Positions 17,007 to 26,434 of a stretch of DNA of 64,000 nt are shown piece by piece. Made by a program: the position numbers and the translations under genes. The DNA is from Metabacillus halosaccharovorans (lineage in GTDB: Bacteria > Bacillota > Bacilli > Bacillales > Bacillaceae): positions 558,001-622,000 of the forward strand of contig NZ_KV917371.1 in assembly GCF_002019635.1 (NCBI RefSeq), read 5' to 3'. Each line of letters starts with the position of its first letter. Position 1 is the stretch's first letter. The notes under the pieces were generated by a model. The model made no database searches. It was given only the letters and a program-made list of their open reading frames with translations, and was not told where the DNA came from.

Positions 17007-18458
17007 ATGTTTACGTTTTTAGGAGGTATTGCTCTTTTAATTATAGGTTATTTTACGTATGGTAAATTTATTGAAAAAATGTTTGGGGTGAAAGAAAGTC
17101 GTGCAACTCCTGCATATGTGAACAGTGATGGTGTTGACTATGTTCCAATGAGCACATCGAAGAATTCACTCATTCAATTGTTAAATATCGCAGGAACGGG
17201 ACCTATTTTTGGTCCGATTATGGGGGCGCTTTACGGACCGGCTGCCTTTATATGGATCGTTGTCGGCTGTATTTTCGCCGGGGCTGTCCATGACTATTTA
17301 ACAGGGATGATCTCAATCCGTAACCGCGGCGCCCATTTACCTGAGCTTGCTAGTAAATTTCTTGGTAAAGTTATGAGACATGTTGTAAACGCATTCGCAG
17401 TCCTGCTTCTTCTTTTAGTAGGAACCGTGTTTGTCTCAACACCTGCAAGTCTTTTACATGTATTAATGGATGGCAAGATCGCATTAGGCTTAATTATTGG
17501 ATTTATTTTCCTTTATTATATTTTAGCAACGCTTTTACCAGTGGATAAAATTATCGGTCGTTTATATCCGTACTTTGGTGCATTGCTTGTAATCAGTGCA
17601 CTTGGTGTGGGCATTGGGTTAATTGTAACAGGAGCACCAATTCCTGAACTTTCATTCCAAAATTTCCATCCTGATAACGCGCCTATTTTTCCATTGATCT
17701 TTTTCACGATCACTTGTGGTGCTCTTTCAGGCTTCCATGCTACACAAACACCTATCATTTCGCGTACAACGCAAAATGAAAAACAAGGTCGTAAAATTTT
17801 CTACGGTATGATGATTGCTGAAGGGATCATTGCTATGATTTGGGCAGCAGCATCTATGAGCTTGTTTGACGGCTATAACGGTTTAAATGAAGTGCTTGCA
17901 GCAGGTGGTCCTGGTGCGGTTGTAAGTGAAGTTTCAACAACGATGCTCGGCGCCATCGGAGGTACACTTGCCGTACTAGGTGTTGTCGTTTTACCAATTA
18001 CATCTGGTGATACTGCTTTCCGTAGTGCACGTATGATTATTGCTGAATACCTGAACATCGCCCAAAAGAAATTTTCGAGCCGTTTATGGATCGCGGTTCC
18101 GTTATTTGTTATCTCCTTAATTTTGACTCAGATTGACTTTAACATCTTATGGAGATATTTCAGCTGGGCCAACCAAGCAACAGCGGTAATTGCATTATTT
18201 GTTGGAGCCATGTATTTATATATTGCAAAGAAAAACTACTGGGTATCACTTATCCCGGGATCGTTCATGCTCGTTATGGTGATTACCTATATCCTTAATG
18301 CCCAAATCGGCTTCCGTTTATCAATGGATGTTTCATGGTATGGCGGTGTGATCGGAACGGCAATCCTGCTTGTCCTATTCTTCCGTGCTGCTAAAAAGGC
18401 TCGAGCTAAGAATCTGCAGCTTGATGAGGATATTTCAGGCTGGGATAAGGTGGCATAA
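17007..18458 (+). CDS. cstA: CstA-family transporter (carbon starvation/pyruvate)
   Basis: About 483 residues with roughly 13 membrane helices, the short form of the CstA/BtsT family (E. coli members have about 700 residues). Family phrases are LLNIAGTGPIFGPIMGALYGP, DYLTGMISIRNRGAHLPEL, GALSGFHATQTPIISRTT and TSGDTAFRSARMII. E. coli CstA and BtsT take up pyruvate and peptides. Two ATGs are adjacent (17004 and 17007); the second has better spacing to GGGGGAG. It follows lytS-lytT, whose homologues control pyruvate uptake. Confidence 0.9.
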   Translation: MFTFLGGIALLIIGYFTYGKFIEKMFGVKESRATPAYVNSDGVDYVPMSTSKNSLIQLLNIAGTGPIFGPIMGALYGPAAFIWIVVGCIFAGAVHDYLTGMISIRNRGAHLPELASKFLGKVMRHVVNAFAVLLLLLVGTVFVSTPASLLHVLMDGKIALGLIIGFIFLYYILATLLPVDKIIGRLYPYFGALLVISALGVGIGLIVTGAPIPELSFQNFHPDNAPIFPLIFFTITCGALSGFHATQTPIISRTTQNEKQGRKIFYGMMIAEGIIAMIWAAASMSLFDGYNGLNEVLAAGGPGAVVSEVSTTMLGAIGGTLAVLGVVVLPITSGDTAFRSARMIIAEYLNIAQKKFSSRLWIAVPLFVISLILTQIDFNILWRYFSWANQATAVIALFVGAMYLYIAKKNYWVSLIPGSFMLVMVITYILNAQIGFRLSMDVSWYGGVIGTAILLVLFFRAAKKARAKNLQLDEDISGWDKVA

Positions 18459-18482
18459 TTAATTCAATTAAGAAGTTTGTAT

Positions 18483-18536
18483 AGGGATAGTTCTTAGCAC
18501 TTATATATAGTGCAGGACTGTCCCTTATTCTTTATT
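18483..18536 (+). terminator. Probable terminator of cstA
   Basis: A long imperfect hairpin (AGGGATAGTTCT ... AGTCCT-like arm ending TCCCT at 18525) followed by a T-rich tail. Confidence 0.55.
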
Positions 18537-18627
18537 TAAAATGATCAGCCATTAGCTTAGAAACATCGAGATTTTATGCTAATATGAAAGTAAAATATAT
18601 ACTGTTTAGCTTAGGAGGGATGTTACA

Positions 18628-19143
18628 ATGTTAGACCAAACCATCATCTATCTCGTATCTGGTCCAATCGGGGTTGGAAAATCAACAACATCTAAAGAAC
18701 TTGCTCAAAATGTTTCGAACTGTGTTCTTATTCATGGTGACTCGTTTCTGCAAATGTTTGATTATCGTTCAGATACTTCATGGGAACATCGATTAAGACT
18801 AACGTGGGAGAATATCCTTGCCATAACGAAGAACTTTACTCACCATGGCTTTAACATCGTCATTGACTTTGTAGTGGAAGATGAGCTCGAGTGGTTTTGT
18901 CAGCAGATAAACGACCTGCCAGTAACATTGAAATATATTGTCTTAAGGGCAGATAAAGAAAAACTCATCGAACGTATCCATTCGCGTGGAGATCACGAGT
19001 CAATCGACCGCTCTTTATTTTTATTAAAGAAACTGGAATCGCTTCCTTCTAATAAATCATTTTTATATGATACGACTCTAAAACATACAGGAGAAATCGT
19101 AGATACCATCCTAAACGACAATCGTTTTTCTGTTAATATATAG
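18628..19143 (+). CDS. P-loop NTPase, small-molecule kinase-like
   Basis: A 171-residue soluble protein. The Walker A motif GPIGVGKST lies at residues 12-20. A DSFLQMFDY segment and an LRADKEKLIERIHSRGDHE lid-like segment follow, as in shikimate, gluconate or adenylylsulphate kinase-like proteins. It probably transfers phosphate from ATP to a small molecule; the substrate is unknown. AGGAGGG precedes the ATG. It stands alone with its own terminator. Confidence 0.75.
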   Translation: MLDQTIIYLVSGPIGVGKSTTSKELAQNVSNCVLIHGDSFLQMFDYRSDTSWEHRLRLTWENILAITKNFTHHGFNIVIDFVVEDELEWFCQQINDLPVTLKYIVLRADKEKLIERIHSRGDHESIDRSLFLLKKLESLPSNKSFLYDTTLKHTGEIVDTILNDNRFSVNI

Positions 19144-19146
19144 AGA

Positions 19147-19185
19147 AAAAATGGGCTTCCTTCTATATGAAAAAAGCCCATTTTT
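19147..19185. terminator. Terminator, kinase/hypothetical gene
   Basis: A 12-bp stem (AAAAATGGGCTT at 19147-19158 with AAGCCCATTTTT at 19174-19185), T-rich on both strands. It lies between convergent genes. Confidence 0.8.
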
Positions 19186-19190
19186 CATTA

Positions 19191-19535
19191 TTAAATCAGT
19201 TTTATAGGTGTATCCAAATTATCATTGCGATACGATCGATACGAGACGAATTCTTTTCCGTTTAAATAACCATCCATTTGTAAGATACGTTCATTATTGG
19301 TTTCTAAATAGAAATGTTTGTCGTTAGTTTTCAGCCTGAAAAATGTATAAGTATTACCAAGCAAATTTTTCGTGCTTATCTTTGTGTCAGGGTGCATCTG
19401 AATGAACTCAGCCAGCTGCTGTACGGAAGAATAAGGGATTTCAGCCATATCATAAAAGGTTCCCTTCATATTATCTTTCAACCTACTAAATGCTGTTATG
19501 GCTTTTTCTTTTATTTTGTTCCCATCAAACTCCAT
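19191..19535 (-). CDS. Hypothetical protein, 114 residues
   Basis: I do not recognise this protein. It is soluble and begins MEFDGNKIKEKAITAF. It has an alternating beta-like second half (TYTFFRLKTNDKHFYLE, KEFVSYRSYRND). I chose ATG 19535 because AAGGAGAG lies eight bases upstream. A longer frame to 19658 would add a hydrophobic stretch but has no ribosome site and would overlap the pectinase gene. Confidence 0.6.
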   Translation of the reverse strand: MEFDGNKIKEKAITAFSRLKDNMKGTFYDMAEIPYSSVQQLAEFIQMHPDTKISTKNLLGNTYTFFRLKTNDKHFYLETNNERILQMDGYLNGKEFVSYRSYRNDNLDTPIKLI

Positions 19536-19642
19536 AAAATCTCTCCTTGTAAGTAAGACTATTAAGAATAATCCCCAATAACCAATAAAATAAACAGAGA
19601 TTTTATACAACACCATCCAAGCAACTTGATTTTCCCTGCCAA

Positions 19643-22600
19643 TTACTTCGGATTCCACCCATTTAACACATTCTCAACAGTATAAAGTTCAGCCTCTTCA
19701 TCCGTTAATTGAGGGCGTGAAAGATTTGCTCCAGGTCCCTCGTTTTGATACTCATAAAACCTCGCATCTTTTGCACTGAAGCCTGACATATCAGTCCACC
19801 CATTCTGGTGAATATGCGGTCCAAGTTCACTGTTTTTGAAGACCACACTTGCAATCGCATTCGGGTCACCTCCAGGGTGCCAAGGTCTTCCTAAATAAAC
19901 CGTTCCATCTGCGGCTTCGCTTACTAATTTGCTATTGATAAACAGAAAACCATATGGTTTGTTGATGTCCGTACTTGCGGCTGTGATATAGCCATTATTT
20001 GTTTTAGAGCCTCTGTCAACTGAGACAATCTCACACTCTTCAAAAACAGCTCTTGCTCCACCAAAAATAAAATCAACATCACCTTCTATATAGCATTGAC
20101 TAAAGTATTGAGTTCCATCATTTACATAAAGTGTATCCTGATTCCCTATGAAGCGTACATTATGAAACTTCATTCTTTCGCCACGTGTATAAACAGCAAC
20201 CGCTTGAGAGCCACCCTCTACTAACCGTTCATCAAAGGAATTTTCCATTGTCATATTTTTGGCAGTAAAGTCATTTGCGTACAGATATACACTTGCACTG
20301 CCACTTGTGCCATATGTTCCACCTTCAGGCCTTTCCTTTTTTGCGTAGTTATCATACGTTAAAACCGTGTTCTCTGCACTTTCTCCTACTAATGTAATAA
20401 ATGGTTTATTTGCCGGTACTTTTATGACCTCTTTATAAATACCGTTTTTCACAAAGATCTTAACCGGGTCTGTATTATTGGCAGGTACAGCATCAATAGC
20501 TGCTTGGACTGTTTGATAATCTCCGCTCTCATCCTTTGAAACTGTCAATTTGACATGTAGTTTCTTTAATTCCTCTGTCGCATCTTCCACTCTACTTACC
20601 TCCCCTTCAACAAGTTTTCTACCATAGGTATCCTTTAATTCATTAGGTAGAACCTCCACATAAACACGGTTTTCAAAGTATCCTGTTGTTTTTGCTATTT
20701 CTAATAGCCGCTTTGCATAGCTTCCGCCCCACGAATAGCCATCACGACGTTCTTTTTCAATTTCTTGAATGGATCGTTTAATGACACCATCTCTTCCGGA
20801 GAAAATTGGTTCATTCGTTCCAATTTCGTAAAATCGGTACCATGTCACTGCTTCCGGATCTTCAACAAAATAAACTCCATTTGGGTCCCCGCTTACGTAG
20901 CGAATTCCTTCAAGTTTTACTTCTTCAAACCATTGAAGCGCACTTAAAACCGCATGTTGTATCTCGGGAGTTTGATTAGGACGTGACATTAAAAATTTCA
21001 CAATCCCCACCGATTCACTTCCAGATATCGATGGATGTTCATAAACCCTGGCATGCTGTGCTTCATACGTAGTAGGATCATGCTGCGCACACCAGGCCGT
21101 CAGTTTTCCATCTACTTTAATTTGAGATTTTAAAATATAGTCAATCCCTTTATTCATAGATCCTTCAAGCTTACTCCTTAAAGAATCATCTACTATGTTT
21201 TGATCAAAAGGATATTTTTTATTTACTATATCATCCATCAGTTGTAAAACATTAATCATCGCATTATCGTTAAATGTAACATAATTAGAATAATACACAG
21301 AGCTCTCCGGAGAATCGCCTCGCTGTGGATAAACTTGCGGCCAGCCGCCTGTTTCATATTGCATCGTAAGTAAGAAATCAATGCCTTTTAACATACTTTC
21401 TTTCAACATTTCATCATCTGTTTCCCTGTAAACCTCAGCAATATATCGTATTTCCTTTATCGTTGCATTATTGTCAATGGAACCTAATTCTTCACCATTA
21501 GGTCCAAATTGCGTTGAGCGCTTTTCCTGTCCATCCCACGGCCTGCTATACTCTTCATCCATGCTTTTAGTCCATCCGCCATGATCCATCTGCCATGACA
21601 CAAGGTTTTTCGCACGTTTCGTTGCTTCTTCAAGATCTCCAGTAAACTCATTATTTTCTTCTTTCGCAATCTTTCCATCTTTTAATGGCTGCTGAAGTTC
21701 ATATAAAACAACAGTATCACCAAATTTATTTTCCCCAACTGCCGCACGTGTCGGGTATACATTTTCCAAGGAAGGATTTAATCCGTTAAAAGTTCCAGTT
21801 GCGGCTTTTATTGCGAATGCTTTCACATCAAAATTCTCTACTTGTCCATCCAACATCACAACAACTAATTGAGGTGTAACAGACAATGAATTCACAACAT
21901 GAATCTCGTTTGACTGCGGATTTGTTACTTTTTCTATTTTTTCAAAGATTCTCGCTGCCTCACCGATTGTGACATAATCTTTTTTACCGAAACCCGGCTT
22001 CCCTGACATGATCCCTTTGGAAACCACTGCACCTACTGCATTGTTATTGTTTCCTTTTCCAGGTGATAAGTCCAAAATTTCACTTATAATACCTGCAGCT
22101 TCTCGTCTTGTTATCTTCTCTTCTGCCTTTATGTTTTCAACTTGGTCTTGTGTGACATACCCCTCATGTGATGCTGCTTCTAATACATAGCTCCACCACG
22201 TGTTTGTTGAGAAATCTCCCTCAATGTTTTTGTAAGTTTCTTCCTTATAGAAGCCCATAACACGATTGATGGCTGCGAAAAATGCCAGTTTTGACATCTG
22301 ATCGCCTTCCGTATGTGTAGAAGTATCAACCATACCTGCAGCATTTAATTTCTTCAGGGTTACTCCATTCACTAATTCCTGTAATTCTACTTGTTCTACT
22401 TCAATAGGTTTAGGGCTATCATCATCTGGATCTTCAGTAGAATTGTGAATACGCAGATGATCGATATTTGCCCCGCCGCTTGGACCTACCCCTTTTGCTA
22501 CAATGGTATTATCACCAGCATTTAGGTCCACTTTAATTGAAACGGTTTGCCAATTTGTCCACTCCCCAGTTGAGTGAAAAGCCAGTTCCTCACGAACAAT

Positions 22601-22954
22601 TTGGTCATTAACGGTGATTTCAACAGGTCTATTTTCTGCTGAACCATTTGCATAGCGGAAGACGAAAGAATATTCTCCATCGGCCTGAATATCCGGAATG
22701 GTCCATGTGATCGTCCCTCCTGGTGCATTCGGTTTATAATCAACAAAACCTGTACCAGTATAGCCTGGATGTTGGTTGTCAATGATCGCTTCTTTAATCG
22801 TAGCTTCTTCTGCTTCATAGATCGAATCAAATACACTTTCCTCACTCGCGAAAGCCCTTTCATTTTGTGGGATGCCTACTAAAGATGAGACAACCAAGGC
22901 ACATGTCAATAAAATAAAAAATACCCGTCGATAACTCCCTCTCCCCTTCTTCAA
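19643..22954 (-). CDS. Secreted modular pectinase: CBM35-like, SLH-like, PL10 pectate lyase, CE8 pectinesterase
   Basis: A 1,103-residue exported enzyme. Order: signal peptide (1-37, cut after AFA), CBM35-like module (about 45-172; YEAEEA, SFVFRYANG), a SLH-like helical region (about 185-345), a linker, PL10 pectate lyase (about 440-765; WQMDHGGWTKSM, DNNATIKEIRYIAEVY, GGWPQVYPQRG) and a CE8 pectin methylesterase (about 800-1100). CE8 catalytic residues are D940 in GNQDTLY, D961 in DFIFGG and R1023 in GRPW. One chain could therefore remove methyl groups from pectin and then cut the polygalacturonate. Single-enzyme PL10 and CE8 are usual; the fusion is less so. No pectate-uptake genes adjoin it. 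Confidence 0.9.
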   Translation of the reverse strand: MKKGRGSYRRVFFILLTCALVVSSLVGIPQNERAFASEESVFDSIYEAEEATIKEAIIDNQHPGYTGTGFVDYKPNAPGGTITWTIPDIQADGEYSFVFRYANGSAENRPVEITVNDQIVREELAFHSTGEWTNWQTVSIKVDLNAGDNTIVAKGVGPSGGANIDHLRIHNSTEDPDDDSPKPIEVEQVELQELVNGVTLKKLNAAGMVDTSTHTEGDQMSKLAFFAAINRVMGFYKEETYKNIEGDFSTNTWWSYVLEAASHEGYVTQDQVENIKAEEKITRREAAGIISEILDLSPGKGNNNNAVGAVVSKGIMSGKPGFGKKDYVTIGEAARIFEKIEKVTNPQSNEIHVVNSLSVTPQLVVVMLDGQVENFDVKAFAIKAATGTFNGLNPSLENVYPTRAAVGENKFGDTVVLYELQQPLKDGKIAKEENNEFTGDLEEATKRAKNLVSWQMDHGGWTKSMDEEYSRPWDGQEKRSTQFGPNGEELGSIDNNATIKEIRYIAEVYRETDDEMLKESMLKGIDFLLTMQYETGGWPQVYPQRGDSPESSVYYSNYVTFNDNAMINVLQLMDDIVNKKYPFDQNIVDDSLRSKLEGSMNKGIDYILKSQIKVDGKLTAWCAQHDPTTYEAQHARVYEHPSISGSESVGIVKFLMSRPNQTPEIQHAVLSALQWFEEVKLEGIRYVSGDPNGVYFVEDPEAVTWYRFYEIGTNEPIFSGRDGVIKRSIQEIEKERRDGYSWGGSYAKRLLEIAKTTGYFENRVYVEVLPNELKDTYGRKLVEGEVSRVEDATEELKKLHVKLTVSKDESGDYQTVQAAIDAVPANNTDPVKIFVKNGIYKEVIKVPANKPFITLVGESAENTVLTYDNYAKKERPEGGTYGTSGSASVYLYANDFTAKNMTMENSFDERLVEGGSQAVAVYTRGERMKFHNVRFIGNQDTLYVNDGTQYFSQCYIEGDVDFIFGGARAVFEECEIVSVDRGSKTNNGYITAASTDINKPYGFLFINSKLVSEAADGTVYLGRPWHPGGDPNAIASVVFKNSELGPHIHQNGWTDMSGFSAKDARFYEYQNEGPGANLSRPQLTDEEAELYTVENVLNGWNPK

Positions 22955-22991
22955 AAGCTTCCTTCCTTTCTAAAGTAGATTTTGTTGCCCC

Positions 22992-23031
22992 CTGATTATA
23001 GGCCAAGTATTTTATCGATCGATATAATCAG
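22992..23031 (-). promoter_or_regulatory. Pectinase promoter region with nested inverted repeats
   Basis: A perfect 9-bp inverted repeat (CTGATTATA at 22992-23000, TATAATCAG at 23023-23031) encloses a perfect palindrome TATCGATCGATA (23013-23024). The minus-strand -10 TATAAT is at 23000-22995, and the palindrome covers its -35 position. I infer an operator. Confidence 0.5.
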
Positions 23032-23361
23032 TTTCTTAGAGCAGGGTATTTAGACCCTAAAAATAAGAAGAAGTAGAGAAAGTGAGCATAAAAATAAAAA
23101 TGATTATAACTTTTCAGCTATTCTTCTTGTCCTATTCGAAGGTTTTAAAGGTTGTTATAAAATGAAAATAAGCGATCCTTCTGAATGAAGAATCGCCCTC
23201 ATATTAAACATTACTGGATATAATATGTCGCATCTTTGAAAACTAAGATAAAGTAAAACAGTAATAGGTGATCATTGTTTTTCACCCCAAAAGTGGAGGA
23301 TACAGGTATTCTTTCAGCTGCAAACCCCTTCATCAACTCAAAAAAGACCACAAGCAGCTTT
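23032..23361. other. Intergenic region with one hairpin
   Basis: No gene seen. A hairpin with 9 of 10 paired bases (23172-23181 with 23187-23196, loop TGAAT) stands alone and has no T run, so its role is unclear. A smaller AGGGT/ACCCT hairpin lies at 23043-23058. Confidence 0.4.
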
Positions 23362-24492
23362 TCAATTATAAAACCGATCTATCGAAAACTGAGAAATATC
23401 TATTTCATTCTTACCTGAAACAATCAAGTTGCTTAAAGCTTGTCCAACTGCACTGCTAAATTTGAATCCATGTCCTGAGAATCCCGCTGCAATGGCAACG
23501 TTGGAATACTTAGGATGTACATCAATTACAAATTTATCATCTGGAGTAAGTGTATACATACAGGTTTTCCCATACTTCAGCTGGCCAATTTCAGGGAGAT
23601 ATTGATTTAAAAATTGAATCAAATCCTCTCTATCTTCTACTATTTCACCAAACTGCTTCATCACTTCATCTGGATTGATACGTTCTCCTCCATCATGACG
23701 GCCTACCTTCAAACCTGCGCCATCAACACTTGGAAAGCCATAATAAAGTCCTTGCGAAGTCTCAAATGCAAAGGCCGGGAAATCGTTAGAGTTGTAGATT
23801 TTTTCAATAGTATCAAACCAGGCAAATGTCTTTCTTACCGGTGTAAGAGGAAGATCCAAATCCAGCATCGAAAGGAGATGGCCGGACCATGCTCCTGCAG
23901 CAACAACCAATGAATCCGAGTAAAAGGTCTTATCGATAGTCTTAATCGTTACCTTCTCTTCTTGAATATGAATCTCTTTCACTCTGCTATTTGAAAGAAT
24001 CGTAGCACCATTCATTTCAGCAAGCTTTTGATACGCTTTTATACTTTCTTCACATTTTAGAACACCTGAAGTTGGTTCAAAACAGCCAACAAAATCATTT
24101 GGCATTGTGATACCGGACCACCGATTTTGCACTTCTTCCGGATCCATCACTTCTAGTGGCAACGAATACGTAGTAGAGCTTGAGATCGTATTTTGAATAA
24201 AATTAGACTCTTTATTCCCAACACTGAGCACTCCTGTCGGGATAAATAATGGCTTTCCTGTATCTCTTTCTAATTCATTCCATAATTCCTGTGCTTTAAG
24301 GATAAAAGGTACATATTCTTCACCCTCGGCATACGCATATCGAATGATCCGCGTTTCTCCATGATGACTACCTTTGTTGTGAGGTGGATGAAAAGAGTCT
24401 AGCAATAACGTTTTCTTTCCACTTTTTGATAGGTAATAACCTGCTGCCATCCCCATTGAACCCGCACCAATTATAATTACATCATAGTTCAT
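23362..24492 (-). CDS. solA: N-methyl-amino-acid oxidase, SolA/monomeric sarcosine oxidase type
   Basis: A 376-residue flavoprotein. The FAD-binding GAGSMGMAAGYYLSKSG is at the N-terminus, followed by GSHHGETRIIRYAYAEG typical of SolA/MSOX. The cysteine that covalently holds FAD is in YGKTCMYTLTPDD, and GFSGHGFKFS closes the fold. It oxidises N-methyl amino acids (sarcosine, N-methyltryptophan or similar), giving formaldehyde and hydrogen peroxide. AGGAGG-like sequence precedes the ATG. The formaldehyde-responsive adhA/adhR pair lies directly upstream, which is suggestive. Exact substrate not determined. Confidence 0.85.
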   Translation of the reverse strand: MNYDVIIIGAGSMGMAAGYYLSKSGKKTLLLDSFHPPHNKGSHHGETRIIRYAYAEGEEYVPFILKAQELWNELERDTGKPLFIPTGVLSVGNKESNFIQNTISSSTTYSLPLEVMDPEEVQNRWSGITMPNDFVGCFEPTSGVLKCEESIKAYQKLAEMNGATILSNSRVKEIHIQEEKVTIKTIDKTFYSDSLVVAAGAWSGHLLSMLDLDLPLTPVRKTFAWFDTIEKIYNSNDFPAFAFETSQGLYYGFPSVDGAGLKVGRHDGGERINPDEVMKQFGEIVEDREDLIQFLNQYLPEIGQLKYGKTCMYTLTPDDKFVIDVHPKYSNVAIAAGFSGHGFKFSSAVGQALSNLIVSGKNEIDISQFSIDRFYN

Positions 24493-24678
24493 ATCCTTTA
24501 ACCTCCATCTCCATGCATAACGATGTCATAGTTTATTAAAGTATAATGGATATTCAAACCTTGGGAAATGAATTTGTTGATAACTATGGTGAGTCTATAA
24601 GGAGAATAATGCATTACCTGTGAATTGTTTATCTTAAGACTATTTGTGGCCTAAACATCGAAGAAAAATATATACAAA

Positions 24679-24714
24679 AGGATGTCCAAACAACTAACGT
24701 TTAGGACACCCTTA
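24679..24714 (-). terminator. Terminator of adhA
   Basis: A stem-loop with two mismatches (arms 24679-24691 and 24702-24714). It is followed on the minus strand by a T-rich stretch and lies 35 bp past the adhA stop. Confidence 0.65.
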
Positions 24715-24748
24715 ATAAAAAACAGTCAGAATTTATCGTTTATCCAAC

Positions 24749-25789
24749 TTATATTGTACTTGTGTCGATCACAAAACGATATTTAACATCTGAAGTTAAT
24801 ACTCGTTTGTAGGCTTCGTCAATTTCATCAGCTGAAATCACTTCAATCTGAGGTACAATATTATGTTTTCCACAGAAATCCAACATTTCCTGAGTCTCAC
24901 GAATACCGCCAATCATTGAACCTGCAAATGAGCGGCGATGACCGATAAGAGAGAATACATTTACTGCCAATGGCTCTGCAGGAGCACCAACATTTACCAA
25001 CGTACCATCTAATGTTAATAGCGAGAGGTACGCACTAATATCAATACTTGCACTTACTGTATTAATGATTAAGTCAAAAGAACCGGCAAGTTTCGTAAAT
25101 GTCTCAGGATCACTTGTTGCATAGTAGTCACTGGCACCAAATTGCAGGCCATCTTCTTTTTTCTTCAATGATTGAGAAAGAACAGTAACCTCAGCACCCA
25201 TGGCATGTGCAATTTTGACAGCCATATGACCAAGACCACCCAAGCCGACAACCGCTACTTTTTTACCTGGCCCGGCTCCCCAATGGTTTAATGGCGAATA
25301 TGTTGTAATACCCGCACAAAGTAATGGTGCTGCTGCATCAAGTTCAATGTTGTCAGGAATTTTCACAACGAAACCTTCTGTTACAACAATGTGAGTCGAA
25401 TAGCCACCTTGAGTTGGCTCACCATATTTGTCAACACCAGCGTATGTAGGGATATTTCCTTTTAAACAGTATTGTTCTTCACCTTTACGGCAGTTCTCAC
25501 AGTCCCCGCAAGAGTCAACCATACATCCAACTCCTACTCTGTCACCAACCTTGTACTTTGTAACTTCTGGGCCTACATCCGTCACAATACCCGCAATCTC
25601 ATGTCCGGGAACAAGCGGATAATTCACAGGACCCCATTCCCCGTGAGCAGTATGAATATCAGAATGGCATATGCCTGCAAATTTAATTTCAATTAAAACA
25701 TCATGTGAATCAAGGTCACGCCGTTCAATTTCAGCTGCTCTGAATGGTTTGTCAGGACCTTCAACAGCTCTTGCTTTAGCAGTTATCAT
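24749..25789 (-). CDS. adhA: Zinc alcohol/aldehyde dehydrogenase AdhA
   Basis: A 346-residue medium-chain dehydrogenase. Catalytic zinc ligands are in [15 protein letters not shown] and PGHEIAGIV. Structural zinc cysteines are in [15 protein letters not shown], and the cofactor motif is [17 protein letters not shown]. It closely resembles B. subtilis AdhA and the cinnamyl-alcohol dehydrogenase group, which reduce aldehydes with NADPH. It diverges from a MerR gene of the AdhR type, and an AdhR-like box lies between its -35 and -10. Role inferred: removal of toxic aldehydes. Confidence 0.92.
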   Translation of the reverse strand: MITAKARAVEGPDKPFRAAEIERRDLDSHDVLIEIKFAGICHSDIHTAHGEWGPVNYPLVPGHEIAGIVTDVGPEVTKYKVGDRVGVGCMVDSCGDCENCRKGEEQYCLKGNIPTYAGVDKYGEPTQGGYSTHIVVTEGFVVKIPDNIELDAAAPLLCAGITTYSPLNHWGAGPGKKVAVVGLGGLGHMAVKIAHAMGAEVTVLSQSLKKKEDGLQFGASDYYATSDPETFTKLAGSFDLIINTVSASIDISAYLSLLTLDGTLVNVGAPAEPLAVNVFSLIGHRRSFAGSMIGGIRETQEMLDFCGKHNIVPQIEVISADEIDEAYKRVLTSDVKYRFVIDTSTI

Positions 25790-25854
25790 AATAAATGCCT
25801 CCTATAAATTGAATTTCCAAGAGAATGAACGTTTATTTTTTCTCTTGCAAAACA

Positions 25855-25885
25855 ATGGTAAGCCTTATAGTTAACTCTAGGTCAA
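25855..25885 (-). promoter_or_regulatory. adhA promoter with AdhR-type box in a 19-bp spacer
   Basis: The -35 TTGACC (25885-25880) and -10 TACCAT (25860-25855) are 19 bp apart, the long spacer typical of MerR-activated promoters. The spacer contains AGTTAACT with flanks shared with the second box at 25975-25996. Confidence 0.7.
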
Positions 25886-25974
25886 GTAATATATATAATT
25901 CTTTTTGAAAATTTCAACATTCACTTTAAATGGACTTTGACATCCACTAAATCCCGTGATAAACTTCACAAAAT

Positions 25975-25996
25975 ATAAAGTTAACTCGAGGTTCAT
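25975..25996 (+). promoter_or_regulatory. Second AdhR-type box upstream of adhR
   Basis: AAAGTTAACTCGAGGTTCAT (25977-25996) repeats the core AGTTAACTCKAGGTY of the adhA box, about 110 bp away and just before adhR. It suggests autoregulation. Confidence 0.6.
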
Positions 25997-26023
25997 ATCC
26001 TTTAATAATAGGGGAGAGATATG

Positions 26024-26434
26024 ATGAAAACATATTCTATCAGTGAAGTAGCAAAAGAATTAGATCTAACAGTGTATACCTTGCGTTACTATGACAAAGA
26101 GGGGCTTATGCCTTTTGTAGAACGGTCATCAAGCGGAACAAGGATTTTCAAAGACTCTGATATCAGTGCTTTAAAGGTTATTGAATGTCTTAAGTCGACA
26201 GGAATGCCTATTAAGGAAATTAAACATTTCATCGATTGGTGTTCTGACGGGGATTCCACATTACAACAAAGATATGACATGTTTATAGAACGAAAAGCCA
26301 CTGTAGAAGCACAGATGGAGGAACTGAAAAAAACAATGGAGCTGATCGAACATAAATGCACTTATTACAAGACTGCGTTGGATGCCGGGACTGAAGATAT
26401 TCATAAAAAGGGAAAAATAGAGATTACTAATTAA
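26024..26434 (+). CDS. adhR: MerR-family aldehyde regulator AdhR
   Basis: About 136 residues. The MerR helix-turn-helix and wing (ELDLTVYTLRYYDKEGL, SSSGTRIFKDSDIS) are followed by a coiled-coil dimer helix (about 80-115). One cysteine in VIECLK occupies about the position of the aldehyde-sensing Cys52 of B. subtilis AdhR. Two ATGs are adjacent (26021 and 26024); the second has better spacing to GGGGAG. It diverges from adhA, and both promoters carry the same box. Confidence 0.88.
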   Translation: MKTYSISEVAKELDLTVYTLRYYDKEGLMPFVERSSSGTRIFKDSDISALKVIECLKSTGMPIKEIKHFIDWCSDGDSTLQQRYDMFIERKATVEAQMEELKKTMELIEHKCTYYKTALDAGTEDIHKKGKIEITN

